Origin: Algoriphagus sp. AGSA1
GTDB taxonomy: Bacteria; Bacteroidota; Bacteroidia; Cytophagales; Cyclobacteriaceae
Assembly (NCBI RefSeq): GCF_021390545.1
Contig: NZ_JAJUWR010000047.1
Location: 1-32,428, forward strand
DNA length: 32,428 nt
Direction: 5' to 3'
Each line of letters opens with the position of its first letter. The first letter of the stretch is position 1. Positions 15,780 to 23,531 of the stretch are shown one piece after another. The position numbers and the translations under genes were made by a program. The notes beneath the pieces are model-generated. The model was not told where the DNA came from. It saw nothing but the letters and a program-made list of their open reading frames with translations, and searched no databases.

Positions 15780-18278
15780 ATGGCCACCAATTCACCTAGG
15801 ACCAATACTTTTAGAAAAAAAGGAGAACCTGCCAAAAAGAAAGGAGCCGGCATCAAGGCACCAAGGCTTTCTTTTGGAAAGATTAATACTGCCAAAATCA
15901 GCCTTACCCTAGGTATTTTGTTGATGTCCACAGGAATATTCCTATTTATCGCCTTTATCAGTTATCTGCTCAATGGCCCGGCTGATCAGAGCTTGGTAAT
16001 GAACAATCCGAATGCCGCCATTCGGGAAACAGCGCGAGAATCCACCAATTGGCTAGGGTACCTGGGCGCACAAGCCAGCAATTGGCTGATATACCGCTGG
16101 TTTGGTATTGCGGCTTTTTTGCTTCCACCCTTTTTATTCCTACTGGGATTCAGATGGGCCTTCAAAATCTCCCTGATTTCCCTCACACGTTATTCGGCTT
16201 TTGCCCTTTTCTTTACTTTCTGGCTAGGCTTACTGACCGGCTACGTGGTTATTTTGATCCAAGGGTATTCCTATTGGAGTTTTCTTTCGGGAGGCTTCGG
16301 ATACGAATTGGCCAAGCTGTCCGCAGATTTTCTAAGTTGGGGCACCTTTATCCTCCTGGGGGGCTCCATGTTGATATTCGTGATATTTTTCTTTGATATA
16401 GATAAGCTGGATTGGTTTAGCAGTAAAGCATCCGAGGCAGATCTGGATGATGATGAAATAGACATGCCCCATGCAGCCCCAGTCAAAAATCCTTTCAAAG
16501 ATGAGCTGGAGATTGAAGAGGAGGAAGAGATTGAAGACGATGGCAGCTCATGGACCATAAAAGACCAAGATGAAAAAACTGTTGATCCAATAGAGCTGAA
16601 TCCTGTCTCCAAACCTGCTGCCAAGAAAGAGGAAATAGCATTCGATGTTCCCCAGCTCAATATCCTCGATCCTACCGTGGGTAGAGAGGCAGAGAAGAAA
16701 ATAGAAGAAAGAAATTTCTCTGTGGTAAAGCCAACGGGAGAGGAAAAAACCGCCGAAGAAGTAGAGAATCTAGATGCCTATGACCCTACACTGGATCTCC
16801 CACATTACAAATATCCTACGCTAGAGCTGTTGAATGAATATGACGTTCAGAAAGTCACTGTCAGTCGACAGGAACTGGAGGACAACAAAAACAAGATTGT
16901 AGAGACACTTGAAAACTTCAAGATCGGCATACAGGAGATCAAAGCTACTATCGGCCCTACAGTAACCTTATATGAGATCGTACCCGAACCAGGGGTGAAA
17001 ATCTCCAAGATCAAGAACCTGGAAGATGATATAGCTCTGAGCTTGGCCGCGCTGGGCATACGGATTATTGCCCCTATTCCTGGAAAAGGAACCATAGGAA
17101 TAGAGGTGCCCAACAAAAACCGTGAACTGGTTCCCGCCCGGGCTGTTCTAGGCACGGAGAAGTTTATGCGTTCGGACAAGGATCTTCCTATAGCTCTGGG
17201 AAAAACCATTTCCAACGAGGTGTTTGTGGCAGATTTGGCAAAAATGCCACACCTATTGATGGCGGGTGCCACGGGTCAGGGTAAATCCGTGGGGTTAAAT
17301 ATGATCTTGGCCTCCTTGATTTACAAGAAGCACCCTTCACAGTTGAAATTTGTACTCGTAGATCCCAAGAAGGTAGAACTCACGCTTTTCAACAAGATAG
17401 AAAGGCACTTCCTGGCCAAACTCCCTGGCGCGGAAGAAGCAATAATCACCGATACAAAGAAAGTGATCTACACGTTGAATTCCCTCTGTATCGAGATGGA
17501 CAACCGATACAACTTGCTAAAAGATGCCGGGGCAAGGAATCTGAAAGAATACAACGCAAAGTTCATTGCCCGTAAACTCAACCCTGACAAGGGCCATCAT
17601 TTTATGCCATACATAGTTCTGGTGATTGATGAATTGGCGGATTTGATGATGACGGCAGGTAAGGAGATCGAAGGTCCCATAGCCCGATTGGCCCAGCTAG
17701 CCCGGGCTATCGGTATCCACCTGGTGGTGGCTACCCAACGGCCATCTGTAAATGTGATCACGGGTATCATCAAGGCAAATTTCCCCGCCAGACTATCGTT
17801 CCGTGTGACTTCCAAAATTGATAGCCGTACCATTTTAGATGCCGGAGGAGCAGATCAATTGATAGGCATGGGAGATATGCTACTGTCTCATGGATCAGAA
17901 GTGATCCGTATCCAGTGCGCTTTCTTGGACACTCCTGAGGTGGATTCTATCTGTGATTGGATAGGAGAACAAAAAGGCTATTCTGACGCTTATCTACTCC
18001 CTGAATTTGAGGGAGAAGACGGTGACAACTCAGCAAGTGACGTGGACTTTTCGGATTTGGATCCACTTTTCAATGATGCGGCGAGACTACTTGTACTGCA
18101 TCAGCAAGGAAGCACTTCATTGATCCAGCGTAAACTAAAACTAGGCTACAATCGGGCGGGCAGAATCATTGACCAGCTGGAAGCTGCGGGTATTGTAGGT
18201 GCTTTTGAGGGGTCAAAAGCCAGGGAAGTGCTTATTCAGGATGAAGCCAGTTTGGAACGGTTATTGGAGAGCTTGTAA
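15780..18278 (+). CDS. ftsK: FtsK/SpoIIIE DNA translocase
   Basis: Membrane-anchored ATP-driven DNA pump that clears and aligns chromosome termini at the division septum for dimer resolution. The 832 residues comprise a basic N-terminus (RKKGEPAKKKGAGIK), four membrane helices within about residues 40-205, an acidic linker (EIEEEEEIEDDG, about 240-340), the FtsK alpha/beta motor with Walker A GATGQGKS (about 496-503) and Walker B VLVIDELADLMM (about 612-623), and a C-terminal winged-helix gamma domain (LFNDAARLLVLHQQGSTSLI ... AGRIIDQLEAAGIVG). The linker is short compared with E. coli FtsK, which is usual outside gammaproteobacteria. lolA starts 33 bases downstream, so they are probably co-transcribed. 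Confidence 0.97.
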   Translation: MATNSPRTNTFRKKGEPAKKKGAGIKAPRLSFGKINTAKISLTLGILLMSTGIFLFIAFISYLLNGPADQSLVMNNPNAAIRETARESTNWLGYLGAQASNWLIYRWFGIAAFLLPPFLFLLGFRWAFKISLISLTRYSAFALFFTFWLGLLTGYVVILIQGYSYWSFLSGGFGYELAKLSADFLSWGTFILLGGSMLIFVIFFFDIDKLDWFSSKASEADLDDDEIDMPHAAPVKNPFKDELEIEEEEEIEDDGSSWTIKDQDEKTVDPIELNPVSKPAAKKEEIAFDVPQLNILDPTVGREAEKKIEERNFSVVKPTGEEKTAEEVENLDAYDPTLDLPHYKYPTLELLNEYDVQKVTVSRQELEDNKNKIVETLENFKIGIQEIKATIGPTVTLYEIVPEPGVKISKIKNLEDDIALSLAALGIRIIAPIPGKGTIGIEVPNKNRELVPARAVLGTEKFMRSDKDLPIALGKTISNEVFVADLAKMPHLLMAGATGQGKSVGLNMILASLIYKKHPSQLKFVLVDPKKVELTLFNKIERHFLAKLPGAEEAIITDTKKVIYTLNSLCIEMDNRYNLLKDAGARNLKEYNAKFIARKLNPDKGHHFMPYIVLVIDELADLMMTAGKEIEGPIARLAQLARAIGIHLVVATQRPSVNVITGIIKANFPARLSFRVTSKIDSRTILDAGGADQLIGMGDMLLSHGSEVIRIQCAFLDTPEVDSICDWIGEQKGYSDAYLLPEFEGEDGDNSASDVDFSDLDPLFNDAARLLVLHQQGSTSLIQRKLKLGYNRAGRIIDQLEAAGIVGAFEGSKAREVLIQDEASLERLLESL

Positions 18279-18311
18279 TAGCTGTTCAAATAGTTCAAAA
18301 CAGCTTAATTC

Positions 18312-18965
18312 ATGAAAAAAATCGCCCTATTTTATACGTTTTTTCTTATTCTTTCCTGCTCCTTCCATGCCGCAGCCCAGAAGGATCCAAAAGCAAAAAC
18401 TGTGTTGGATGCCATGAGCAAGAAATTCCAGGAAATGAATGGTTTCACAGCTAATTTCGACTTTACTTTCCAGGACGCTTCCGGCACAAGTGACCGACAA
18501 TCCGGTGAAATCTCCGTGAAAGGTGAGAAATACCGTCTCAAACTTCCGGATCAGGAGATTTTCAATGATGGCAAAACGGTTTGGACTTTTATCCAATCCG
18601 ATAATTACAAAGAAGTCACGATCAACGATGCCTCGCAGATGGAAGGTGAACTTACCCCTTCCAATATTTATAGGATCTATGAATCCGGTTACAGCTATAA
18701 GCTGATGGGCGAAAAACAGTTTCAAGGCAAAACCGCACAGGTCGTAGAATTACTTGCCGAAAAAAGCAACGCCCCTTTTGAGCAGGTGAAGCTGATGATA
18801 GACAAAAGCAACTCTAGCCTGTTGGGATGGGAGATGTTTGACGGACAAGGCGGGGTTTTCTCTTATACCTTTCAAAACCTGAAACTGGACTCTTCCATTC
18901 CCCCTTCTCATTTTGTCTTTGATGTCAAACAATATCCTGGGATAGAAGTGATTGACTTGAGGTAG
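18312..18965 (+). CDS. lolA: Outer-membrane lipoprotein carrier protein LolA
   Basis: Periplasmic chaperone that ferries lipoproteins from the LolCDE complex to the outer membrane. The 217-residue chain has a signal peptide ending near HAAAQ (residue 22). The LolA half-barrel pattern follows: NGFTANFDFTFQDASGTSDRQSGEI (landmark near 18436-18510), then VKGEKYRLKLPDQEIFNDGKTVWTF and YEVTI-like strands, ending SHFVFDVKQYPGIEVIDLR. The FTANFDFTF and FNDGKTVW stretches are typical of Bacteroidota LolA. Location directly after ftsK is common in this phylum. Confidence 0.93.
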   Translation: MKKIALFYTFFLILSCSFHAAAQKDPKAKTVLDAMSKKFQEMNGFTANFDFTFQDASGTSDRQSGEISVKGEKYRLKLPDQEIFNDGKTVWTFIQSDNYKEVTINDASQMEGELTPSNIYRIYESGYSYKLMGEKQFQGKTAQVVELLAEKSNAPFEQVKLMIDKSNSSLLGWEMFDGQGGVFSYTFQNLKLDSSIPPSHFVFDVKQYPGIEVIDLR

Positions 18966-19049
18966 ATAAAAACAAAAAATAATACTATTAAAAATCAAAC
19001 AGGCAATCCACTTCGCTATTTTTTCACTCTAGACACAAAAAACGGAACA

Positions 19050-19057
19050 TAAATTTG
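19050..19057 (+). promoter_or_regulatory. -7-like element (TAAATTTG) before the two-gene cassette
   Basis: TAAATTTG fits TAnnTTTG and lies 69 bases before the ATG at 19127. No clear -33 TTG is found at 19-20 bases. Confidence 0.35.
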
Positions 19058-19126
19058 CAAATGCGAGTTTACTTAATTAAATAAGAGGGCTTTTAAACGT
19101 CCAATTAACCTTTTCTCCTCAAAACG

Positions 19127-19621
19127 ATGACTCAAGAATTTGAGACACAGGATCAGTCAATCAAAGAATCCGTAACTAACGATTGGTTTGAAAAAACAAT
19201 CGTCGGACTTTCGGCTGATCAATTAACTTATGAAACAAAAACTCTTGACCCCCAGTCACGCGAATTTTACGAGCAAATAGCAACAGGAAATCTGAGTGAG
19301 TTAATGCAGAAGATGACCGTTAATATGCAGCAATATTACTTTAGAGAAATCATCAACGCTTTTTTCACGGAATTATTTACTATCAGAAAAAGTAAAAAAC
19401 CAAAAAAACTTGCGTTTGACTATAAAGGAAAGCAGATTATGATATGGGTTGAAATCCCGGAAAATGATGAGAAAATGGAAGACGATATTTTCTTGTCTGA
19501 GGCTACTGCGAATTATAAATTCAGTAACACTGGATTTAACTTGTCTGCTACCATAGTAGAAGATTCCGACAAATTACCTATTCCACCTCATTACATAAAC
19601 TTCGAATTTCAAAAAGTTTAG
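19127..19621 (+). CDS. Unrecognised 164-residue protein, partner of HEPN-like gene
   Basis: Acidic soluble protein without signal peptide or membrane helices. The N-terminal ~60 residues are polar (MTQEFETQDQSIKESVTNDW) with ADQLTYETKTLDPQSREFYE. The middle is helical (ELMQKMTVNMQQYYFREIIN), and the C-terminal third looks beta-rich (KKLAFDYKGKQIMIWVEIPE, then SATIVEDSD). I recognise no family. It ends 2 bases before the ATG of a HEPN-like gene, so the two are almost certainly translated as a pair. The DNA is AT-richer by eye than the flanking lolA and minus-strand genes, which suggests acquisition. It could be an antitoxin or a partner subunit; that is inferred from arrangement only. Confidence 0.7.
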   Translation: MTQEFETQDQSIKESVTNDWFEKTIVGLSADQLTYETKTLDPQSREFYEQIATGNLSELMQKMTVNMQQYYFREIINAFFTELFTIRKSKKPKKLAFDYKGKQIMIWVEIPENDEKMEDDIFLSEATANYKFSNTGFNLSATIVEDSDKLPIPPHYINFEFQKV

Positions 19622-19623
19622 TA

Positions 19624-20127
19624 ATGGCCTTGTTCTCGGATTATATTAATCAGGCAAAAAGTAACCTAAAATTCCTCTTTGAAGTTAATAGTAAGGCTGT
19701 AGCCTATTATGACTGGCAAGTAACAGTCAGCTTTTACGTTGGAGTTCATTTAATCAATGCCTACTTGGTAAAAGAAAGAGGAATGAGTTTCAACTCTCAT
19801 ACAGAAACTTTTAACGCCATTAATCCTGCGAATTCTCTCTCTCCACTAAAATTAAGTGAAGAAAACTATCTTGCATACAGGAAGTTATACAACTTATCGA
19901 GAAGATCTAGATATATCTGTACTGATCAGGACAGGCTAAAAGGTCAAGATGAAAAGGTTGCATACCTTACATATGACAAGCATCTTGAAAGGGCGATAAT
20001 TAATCTTGACAAATTATTAGGCTTCATCCAATTAAGGTATGGAGAATCTTTCCCGATAATTGAAATCAATTTAATAGGTATAAAGTCAAGTGCATTACAG
20101 CATTTCAAATACCATAAAGCATCCTAA
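19624..20127 (+). CDS. HEPN-superfamily-like protein
   Basis: A 167-residue, largely helical protein. The segment at residues 29-48 (YDWQVTVSFYVGVHLINAYL), the SHTETF at 58-63 and YRKLYNLSRRSRY at 85-97 reproduce a pattern known from a HEPN-like family: a W...A..FY..H..NAYL helix, an H-containing loop and a YRxLYxLSxxxRY helix. HEPN proteins are often RNases in toxin-antitoxin, abortive infection and CRISPR systems, but the classical Rx4-6H catalytic motif is not evident. Candidate residues are the RRSRY arginines and His42/His59. It follows the 164-residue gene by 2 bases. No MNT nucleotidyltransferase partner is present. Function is therefore open. Confidence 0.65.
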   Translation: MALFSDYINQAKSNLKFLFEVNSKAVAYYDWQVTVSFYVGVHLINAYLVKERGMSFNSHTETFNAINPANSLSPLKLSEENYLAYRKLYNLSRRSRYICTDQDRLKGQDEKVAYLTYDKHLERAIINLDKLLGFIQLRYGESFPIIEINLIGIKSSALQHFKYHKAS

Positions 20128-20327
20128 TTCGTCCCCTTAATAGAACAATCAAAATGATTTACTGTTTTTCTTGTTGCCTGGGAAAGCGATCAACATATTA
20201 AACTCAACCTTAGGAAATTCCTTATACAATTCATTTGTGTCGCAAAACAACAGTTGTAATACCATGAACTTAAACAATACCATAAAAAGGACTTGAGGAT
20301 TTTTGAGATATTTACATACTTGACCTC

Positions 20328-20353
20328 AAAAAAAACGCCTTTTCAGGCGTTTT
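20328..20353 (-). terminator. Terminator overlapping the 3' end of the VOC gene
   Basis: Stem AAAACGCCT (20332-20340) / AGGCGTTTT (20345-20353), 4-base loop. On the minus strand it is followed by a T run (A run 20328-20335 on plus). The TGA stop of the VOC gene (20343-20345) falls in the loop and first stem base. Confidence 0.85.
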
Positions 20354-21209
20354 CCAGCTTTTCAATATCAAACTTCTTCATTTTCATAAAAGCCTGCACC
20401 ACCCGTTCTGATCGGGAAGGATCACGCAACAGCTCAGGGAGAATTTCAGGTACTATCTGCCAGGAGACGCCAAACTTATCTTTCAGCCATCCGCATTGGT
20501 CTTCTCGTCCGCCTTCTTTGAGTTTGTCCCAGAAATAATCGATCTCATCCTGATTCCTGCATTCCACTACCAACGATAGCGCTTCATTAAAATCGAAATT
20601 ATGAACCAAAGCACTGTCCATAGCGGCGAATAACGTACCACTCAATTCAAACTGTGCATGATTGATTTTCCCGTCCTGCCCATTTGGATCATCCGACCCG
20701 TATCTTGAAACCAAGTGAATTTTAGATTTCCCAAAGATACCAGTATAGAAATCCATCGCCTCTTCGGCTTTGCCAAACTGAGTACCTGTGAACATCAAAG
20801 CAGGGATAAATTTCTGGTCGGAATAATCCAGCGTATCGACGGTGAGCTGCCAGGTAACACCAAATTGATCCTGAACCCATCCATACTTTTTGCTCCATGG
20901 ATAACTGTCCAGTGGCATCAGAGCTCTTCCGTTTTCTGATAATTTATCCCAAACAGCCTGGATCTCCCCTTCACCCGACAAGATGGTATAAAAAGAAATC
21001 GCAGGAGTAAACTTGAATTTCGGACCACCATTCAAACACATAAATAACTGGTCGGCAGATCTGAAAGTAACCACTAATGGATTCTCATCTACAATAGCTG
21101 AATCCGAGAAAACAGCGCAATAGAAATTAGCTGCTTCCCTTGCGTTGCCATCAAACCATAAACATGGATAGATCGGTTTATTTATGATTTTGTCATTTCT
21201 ATTCTCCAT
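20343..21209 (-). CDS. Tandem VOC (PhnB-like) protein
   Basis: 288-residue cytoplasmic protein built from two vicinal-oxygen-chelate domains of the PhnB / 3-demethylubiquinone methyltransferase-like type. The first begins IYPCLWFDGNAREAANFYCA and ends KYGWVQDQFGVTWQLTV; the second begins FIPALMFTGTQFGKAEEAMD and ends QCGWLKDKFGVSWQIVP. Both thus have the same GWxxDxFGVxWQ end. Substrate is unknown. I chose the ATG at 21209 (MENRNDKI), which overlaps the upstream SRPBCC gene by 11 bases, over an in-frame ATG 63 bases earlier that would lie deep in that gene. The pair is probably translationally coupled. Confidence 0.88.
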   Translation of the reverse strand: MENRNDKIINKPIYPCLWFDGNAREAANFYCAVFSDSAIVDENPLVVTFRSADQLFMCLNGGPKFKFTPAISFYTILSGEGEIQAVWDKLSENGRALMPLDSYPWSKKYGWVQDQFGVTWQLTVDTLDYSDQKFIPALMFTGTQFGKAEEAMDFYTGIFGKSKIHLVSRYGSDDPNGQDGKINHAQFELSGTLFAAMDSALVHNFDFNEALSLVVECRNQDEIDYFWDKLKEGGREDQCGWLKDKFGVSWQIVPEILPELLRDPSRSERVVQAFMKMKKFDIEKLENA

Positions 21210-22086
21210 CTCTCTCACAGATTTCTTTGAGTTTATCCAATGCTTTTGGCCACGCTTCTCTGAAGTATTCATCGAATTCCATTGTAGAGTGCATATCCAC
21301 CAGTAATAGAGTAGATTCTCCTTTTTCTATAAAAGTGTATATCTCATGGGCTCCTTTCCATAGTTCCACTTCTTTGCCTTCAAAGATTTCAACCCCATCT
21401 TTAAGTTCTCCTAGATGCTCAACATCCACATACTTATTCGGGATCATTTTACGCACCTTACTCACTAGCCCATTTTGATTGCCTTCTTCCCCTTGGGACA
21501 CAAACTTGATCGTACTCCCCTCCTCCCAAGAACCTATATAGGTGGAACCTGGAGAAAACTCATCCGTCCACTCTTCATAGGTAGGCTTTTCCAGCATAGT
21601 TTCAAAAACCTTTTCAGGAGTACCCTTAATCAAAATCTCAAAATGTAAACGTATTAGATTTGCCGCAGATCCAGCGTAGGTTTTAAAATTATCCAGGATA
21701 GCCTGCCAACCTTCTCTTTGCATTTCAACAGAATTTTCCGTTTCCGCTTCAAAAATCTCTGTAATTTCCACTCCCCCCGGCACTTCTTTGAAATAGACCT
21801 TCACAAATCGGCCATCTTCCAGTATGTAAGAGTAGAAAGAAGGTTTTTGCACTTCCTGATATACACCCCCGAAATCAAAGCCCATGCTGCCGTCTTTTGC
21901 CTCCATCCTGAAAGTGAAGCTTCCCCCAGGCTGAAGGTCATTTTCTGCCTTGGGGGTATGCCAATCCGGAGAGGCATTGTTCCAATGTACAATATGTTCT
22001 GGGTGGGTGAAATACTCCCATACCGCTTCAATGGTTGAATCAACAGTAGTCTGTACGGTAATCCTGGTTTTTTCTTTAGTCGTCAT
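21199..22086 (-). CDS. Tandem SRPBCC (AHSA1-like) protein
   Basis: 295-residue cytoplasmic protein with two START-like/AHSA1-type domains. Domain 1 runs from about residue 7 to 140 (ITVQTTVDSTIEAVWEYFTH ... GWQAILDNFKTYAGS). Domain 2 runs from about 146 to 293 (LHFEILIKGTPEKVFETMLE ... AWPKALDKLKEICE). The GGSFTFRM and FGGVYQEV stretches in domain 1 are typical. Single-domain relatives bind small hydrophobic molecules; the ligand here is unknown. It overlaps the downstream tandem VOC gene by 11 bases and is divergent from a DJ-1/AraC regulator, which may control it. Confidence 0.88.
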   Translation of the reverse strand: MTTKEKTRITVQTTVDSTIEAVWEYFTHPEHIVHWNNASPDWHTPKAENDLQPGGSFTFRMEAKDGSMGFDFGGVYQEVQKPSFYSYILEDGRFVKVYFKEVPGGVEITEIFEAETENSVEMQREGWQAILDNFKTYAGSAANLIRLHFEILIKGTPEKVFETMLEKPTYEEWTDEFSPGSTYIGSWEEGSTIKFVSQGEEGNQNGLVSKVRKMIPNKYVDVEHLGELKDGVEIFEGKEVELWKGAHEIYTFIEKGESTLLLVDMHSTMEFDEYFREAWPKALDKLKEICERDGE

Positions 22087-22432
22087 GGCTATTTGATTTA
22101 TTTCACTAATTTACCTAGTAGTGCTTTGATTAATCCTGTACGATTCTGACAAAATGAAAGGCTGAATGCGACAGTAAATATTAATTTCAAATTACCAAAT
22201 CAAAATTGTCCAAGGCAAACAGTCATGTCACGCTGAAACGATTGGCTTACCTGCCTGATGACAGTCACGTCTAACCTATAAATGACAATTGATAACTCTA
22301 TGAAATCGAGCCTTCCTACCGGACAAGCAGGCATGACTCTAAAGTCACATAGAGGAATGATTATCTGCGAAGCGAGATTCCCTGTCCGACCACATGCGGG
22401 CATGTGGCCGCTAAGAATCAAATTATAAACAC
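22087..22432. other. Divergent intergenic region with degenerate repeat text
   Basis: Lies between the SRPBCC gene and the divergent regulator. No gene is seen. A perfect hairpin CCACATGC-GG-GCATGTGG sits at 22390-22407. The stretch 22220-22400 reads like a decayed Bacteroidota intergenic repeat (CTGCGAAGCGAGATTCCCTG at 22365-22384, near-repeated AGTCACGT/GTCATGTCACG text). The promoters of both genes must be here, but I cannot place them. Confidence 0.5.
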
Positions 22433-23413
22433 ATGAAAAAAATAGCTATCCTTGTTCCGGAACAATCAGTACTGCAAGCCATTGCTGATCCACAATATTG
22501 TTTCTCCGCGGTGAATGAATTCCTGACAAAAGCCGGCGGACAGCCGCTTTTTCATGTAGAACTAGTAGGACTGAACCCAGAGGTTAAATTAAACGACAAA
22601 AGGTATTCCGTATTTCCAGACCAACTGTTGGACACGGCCATGTCTCCTGATTTACTGGTGATCCCGGCTTTATCAGGAGATATGAAAGAGGCTCTAGCGG
22701 CCAATCAACCCTATATCCCATGGATAAAAAGACAATATGAAGCCGGCTCTGAAATAGCTTCACTTTGTGTAGGCGCATTTCTACTAGGCGCCACAGGGCT
22801 ATTGGATGGTAAAAAATGTTCTACACATTGGGGATTTATAGATCTTTTCCGGGAACTCTATCCTTCTGTTCAAGTTCAGGACGGAGCTATTGTGACCGAA
22901 GAAAATGGCATCTACTCCAGTGGTGGAGCCAATTCCTATTGGAATTTACTGATTCATTTGGTAGAAAAATACGCGGATCGGGAGATGGCGATTTTGGCGG
23001 CAAAGTATTTTGCAATAGATATAGACCGAAATAGTCAAACAGCCTTTACCATGTTCCAAGGACAAAAAAAACACCAGGATGAGGCCGTAAAAAAAGCCCA
23101 GGAATATATTGAGAAGAAACTGGAAGAGCGCATCACTGTGGATGTACTGGCGGAACAAGTAGCTGTAGGCAGGCGGAGTTTTGAGAGAAGATTTAAGCTG
23201 GTAACCAATAATTCGGTCTTAGAATATATTCAGCGTGTAAAAGTGGAAGCTGCCAAAAGGAGCTTTGAAACCACTATGAAAAACATTACCGAAGTAATGT
23301 GGGATGTGGGTTACTCGGACACAAAAGCATTCCGCACCACTTTCAAAAAAATCACGGGGCTGACTCCTATTGAGTATAGAAACAAGTATAATAAGTGGGC
23401 TAGGATGAATTGA
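22433..23413 (+). CDS. DJ-1/PfpI-AraC transcriptional regulator (FtrA/GlxA type)
   Basis: 326-residue cytoplasmic regulator. The N-terminal ~190 residues form a class I glutamine amidotransferase-like (DJ-1/PfpI) domain with the nucleophile-elbow cysteine in EIASLCVGAFLLGATG (Cys112) and a THWG motif (131-134). Residues ~220-320 carry two AraC helix-turn-helix units: ITVDVLAEQVAVGRRSFERR and MKNITEVMWDVGYSDTKAFR, ending in FKKITGLTPIEYRNKY. Such proteins sense small molecules and act near their own gene. It is divergent from the SRPBCC/VOC pair, making that pair the likely target. The leader just before the ATG is nearly repeated before the gene at 26648. Confidence 0.92.
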   Translation: MKKIAILVPEQSVLQAIADPQYCFSAVNEFLTKAGGQPLFHVELVGLNPEVKLNDKRYSVFPDQLLDTAMSPDLLVIPALSGDMKEALAANQPYIPWIKRQYEAGSEIASLCVGAFLLGATGLLDGKKCSTHWGFIDLFRELYPSVQVQDGAIVTEENGIYSSGGANSYWNLLIHLVEKYADREMAILAAKYFAIDIDRNSQTAFTMFQGQKKHQDEAVKKAQEYIEKKLEERITVDVLAEQVAVGRRSFERRFKLVTNNSVLEYIQRVKVEAAKRSFETTMKNITEVMWDVGYSDTKAFRTTFKKITGLTPIEYRNKYNKWARMN

Positions 23414-23475
23414 GGGGAGTAAATTTTATCCCTAAGATTTTACCTTGCCAGCCTGGATGATTCGTAATTTCCTGA

Positions 23476-23507
23476 TTTGCAGGTTTGGAAAATGTGGAAT
23501 AACTTTA
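23476..23507 (+). promoter_or_regulatory. Promoter of hybrid kinase (TTTG-N20-TAACTTTA)
   Basis: TTTG at 23476-23479, 20 bases, TAACTTTA at 23500-23507 (one base off TAnnTTTG), 25 bases before the chosen ATG. It also supports that start, since an ATG at 23445 would lie upstream of the promoter. Confidence 0.5.
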
Positions 23508-23531
23508 ATAAACTTCCATACTATATCAAAA

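Noticed and set aside
23445..23531. Longer start for the hybrid kinase
   Set aside because: It adds a polar stretch before the signal peptide and lies upstream of the likely promoter.
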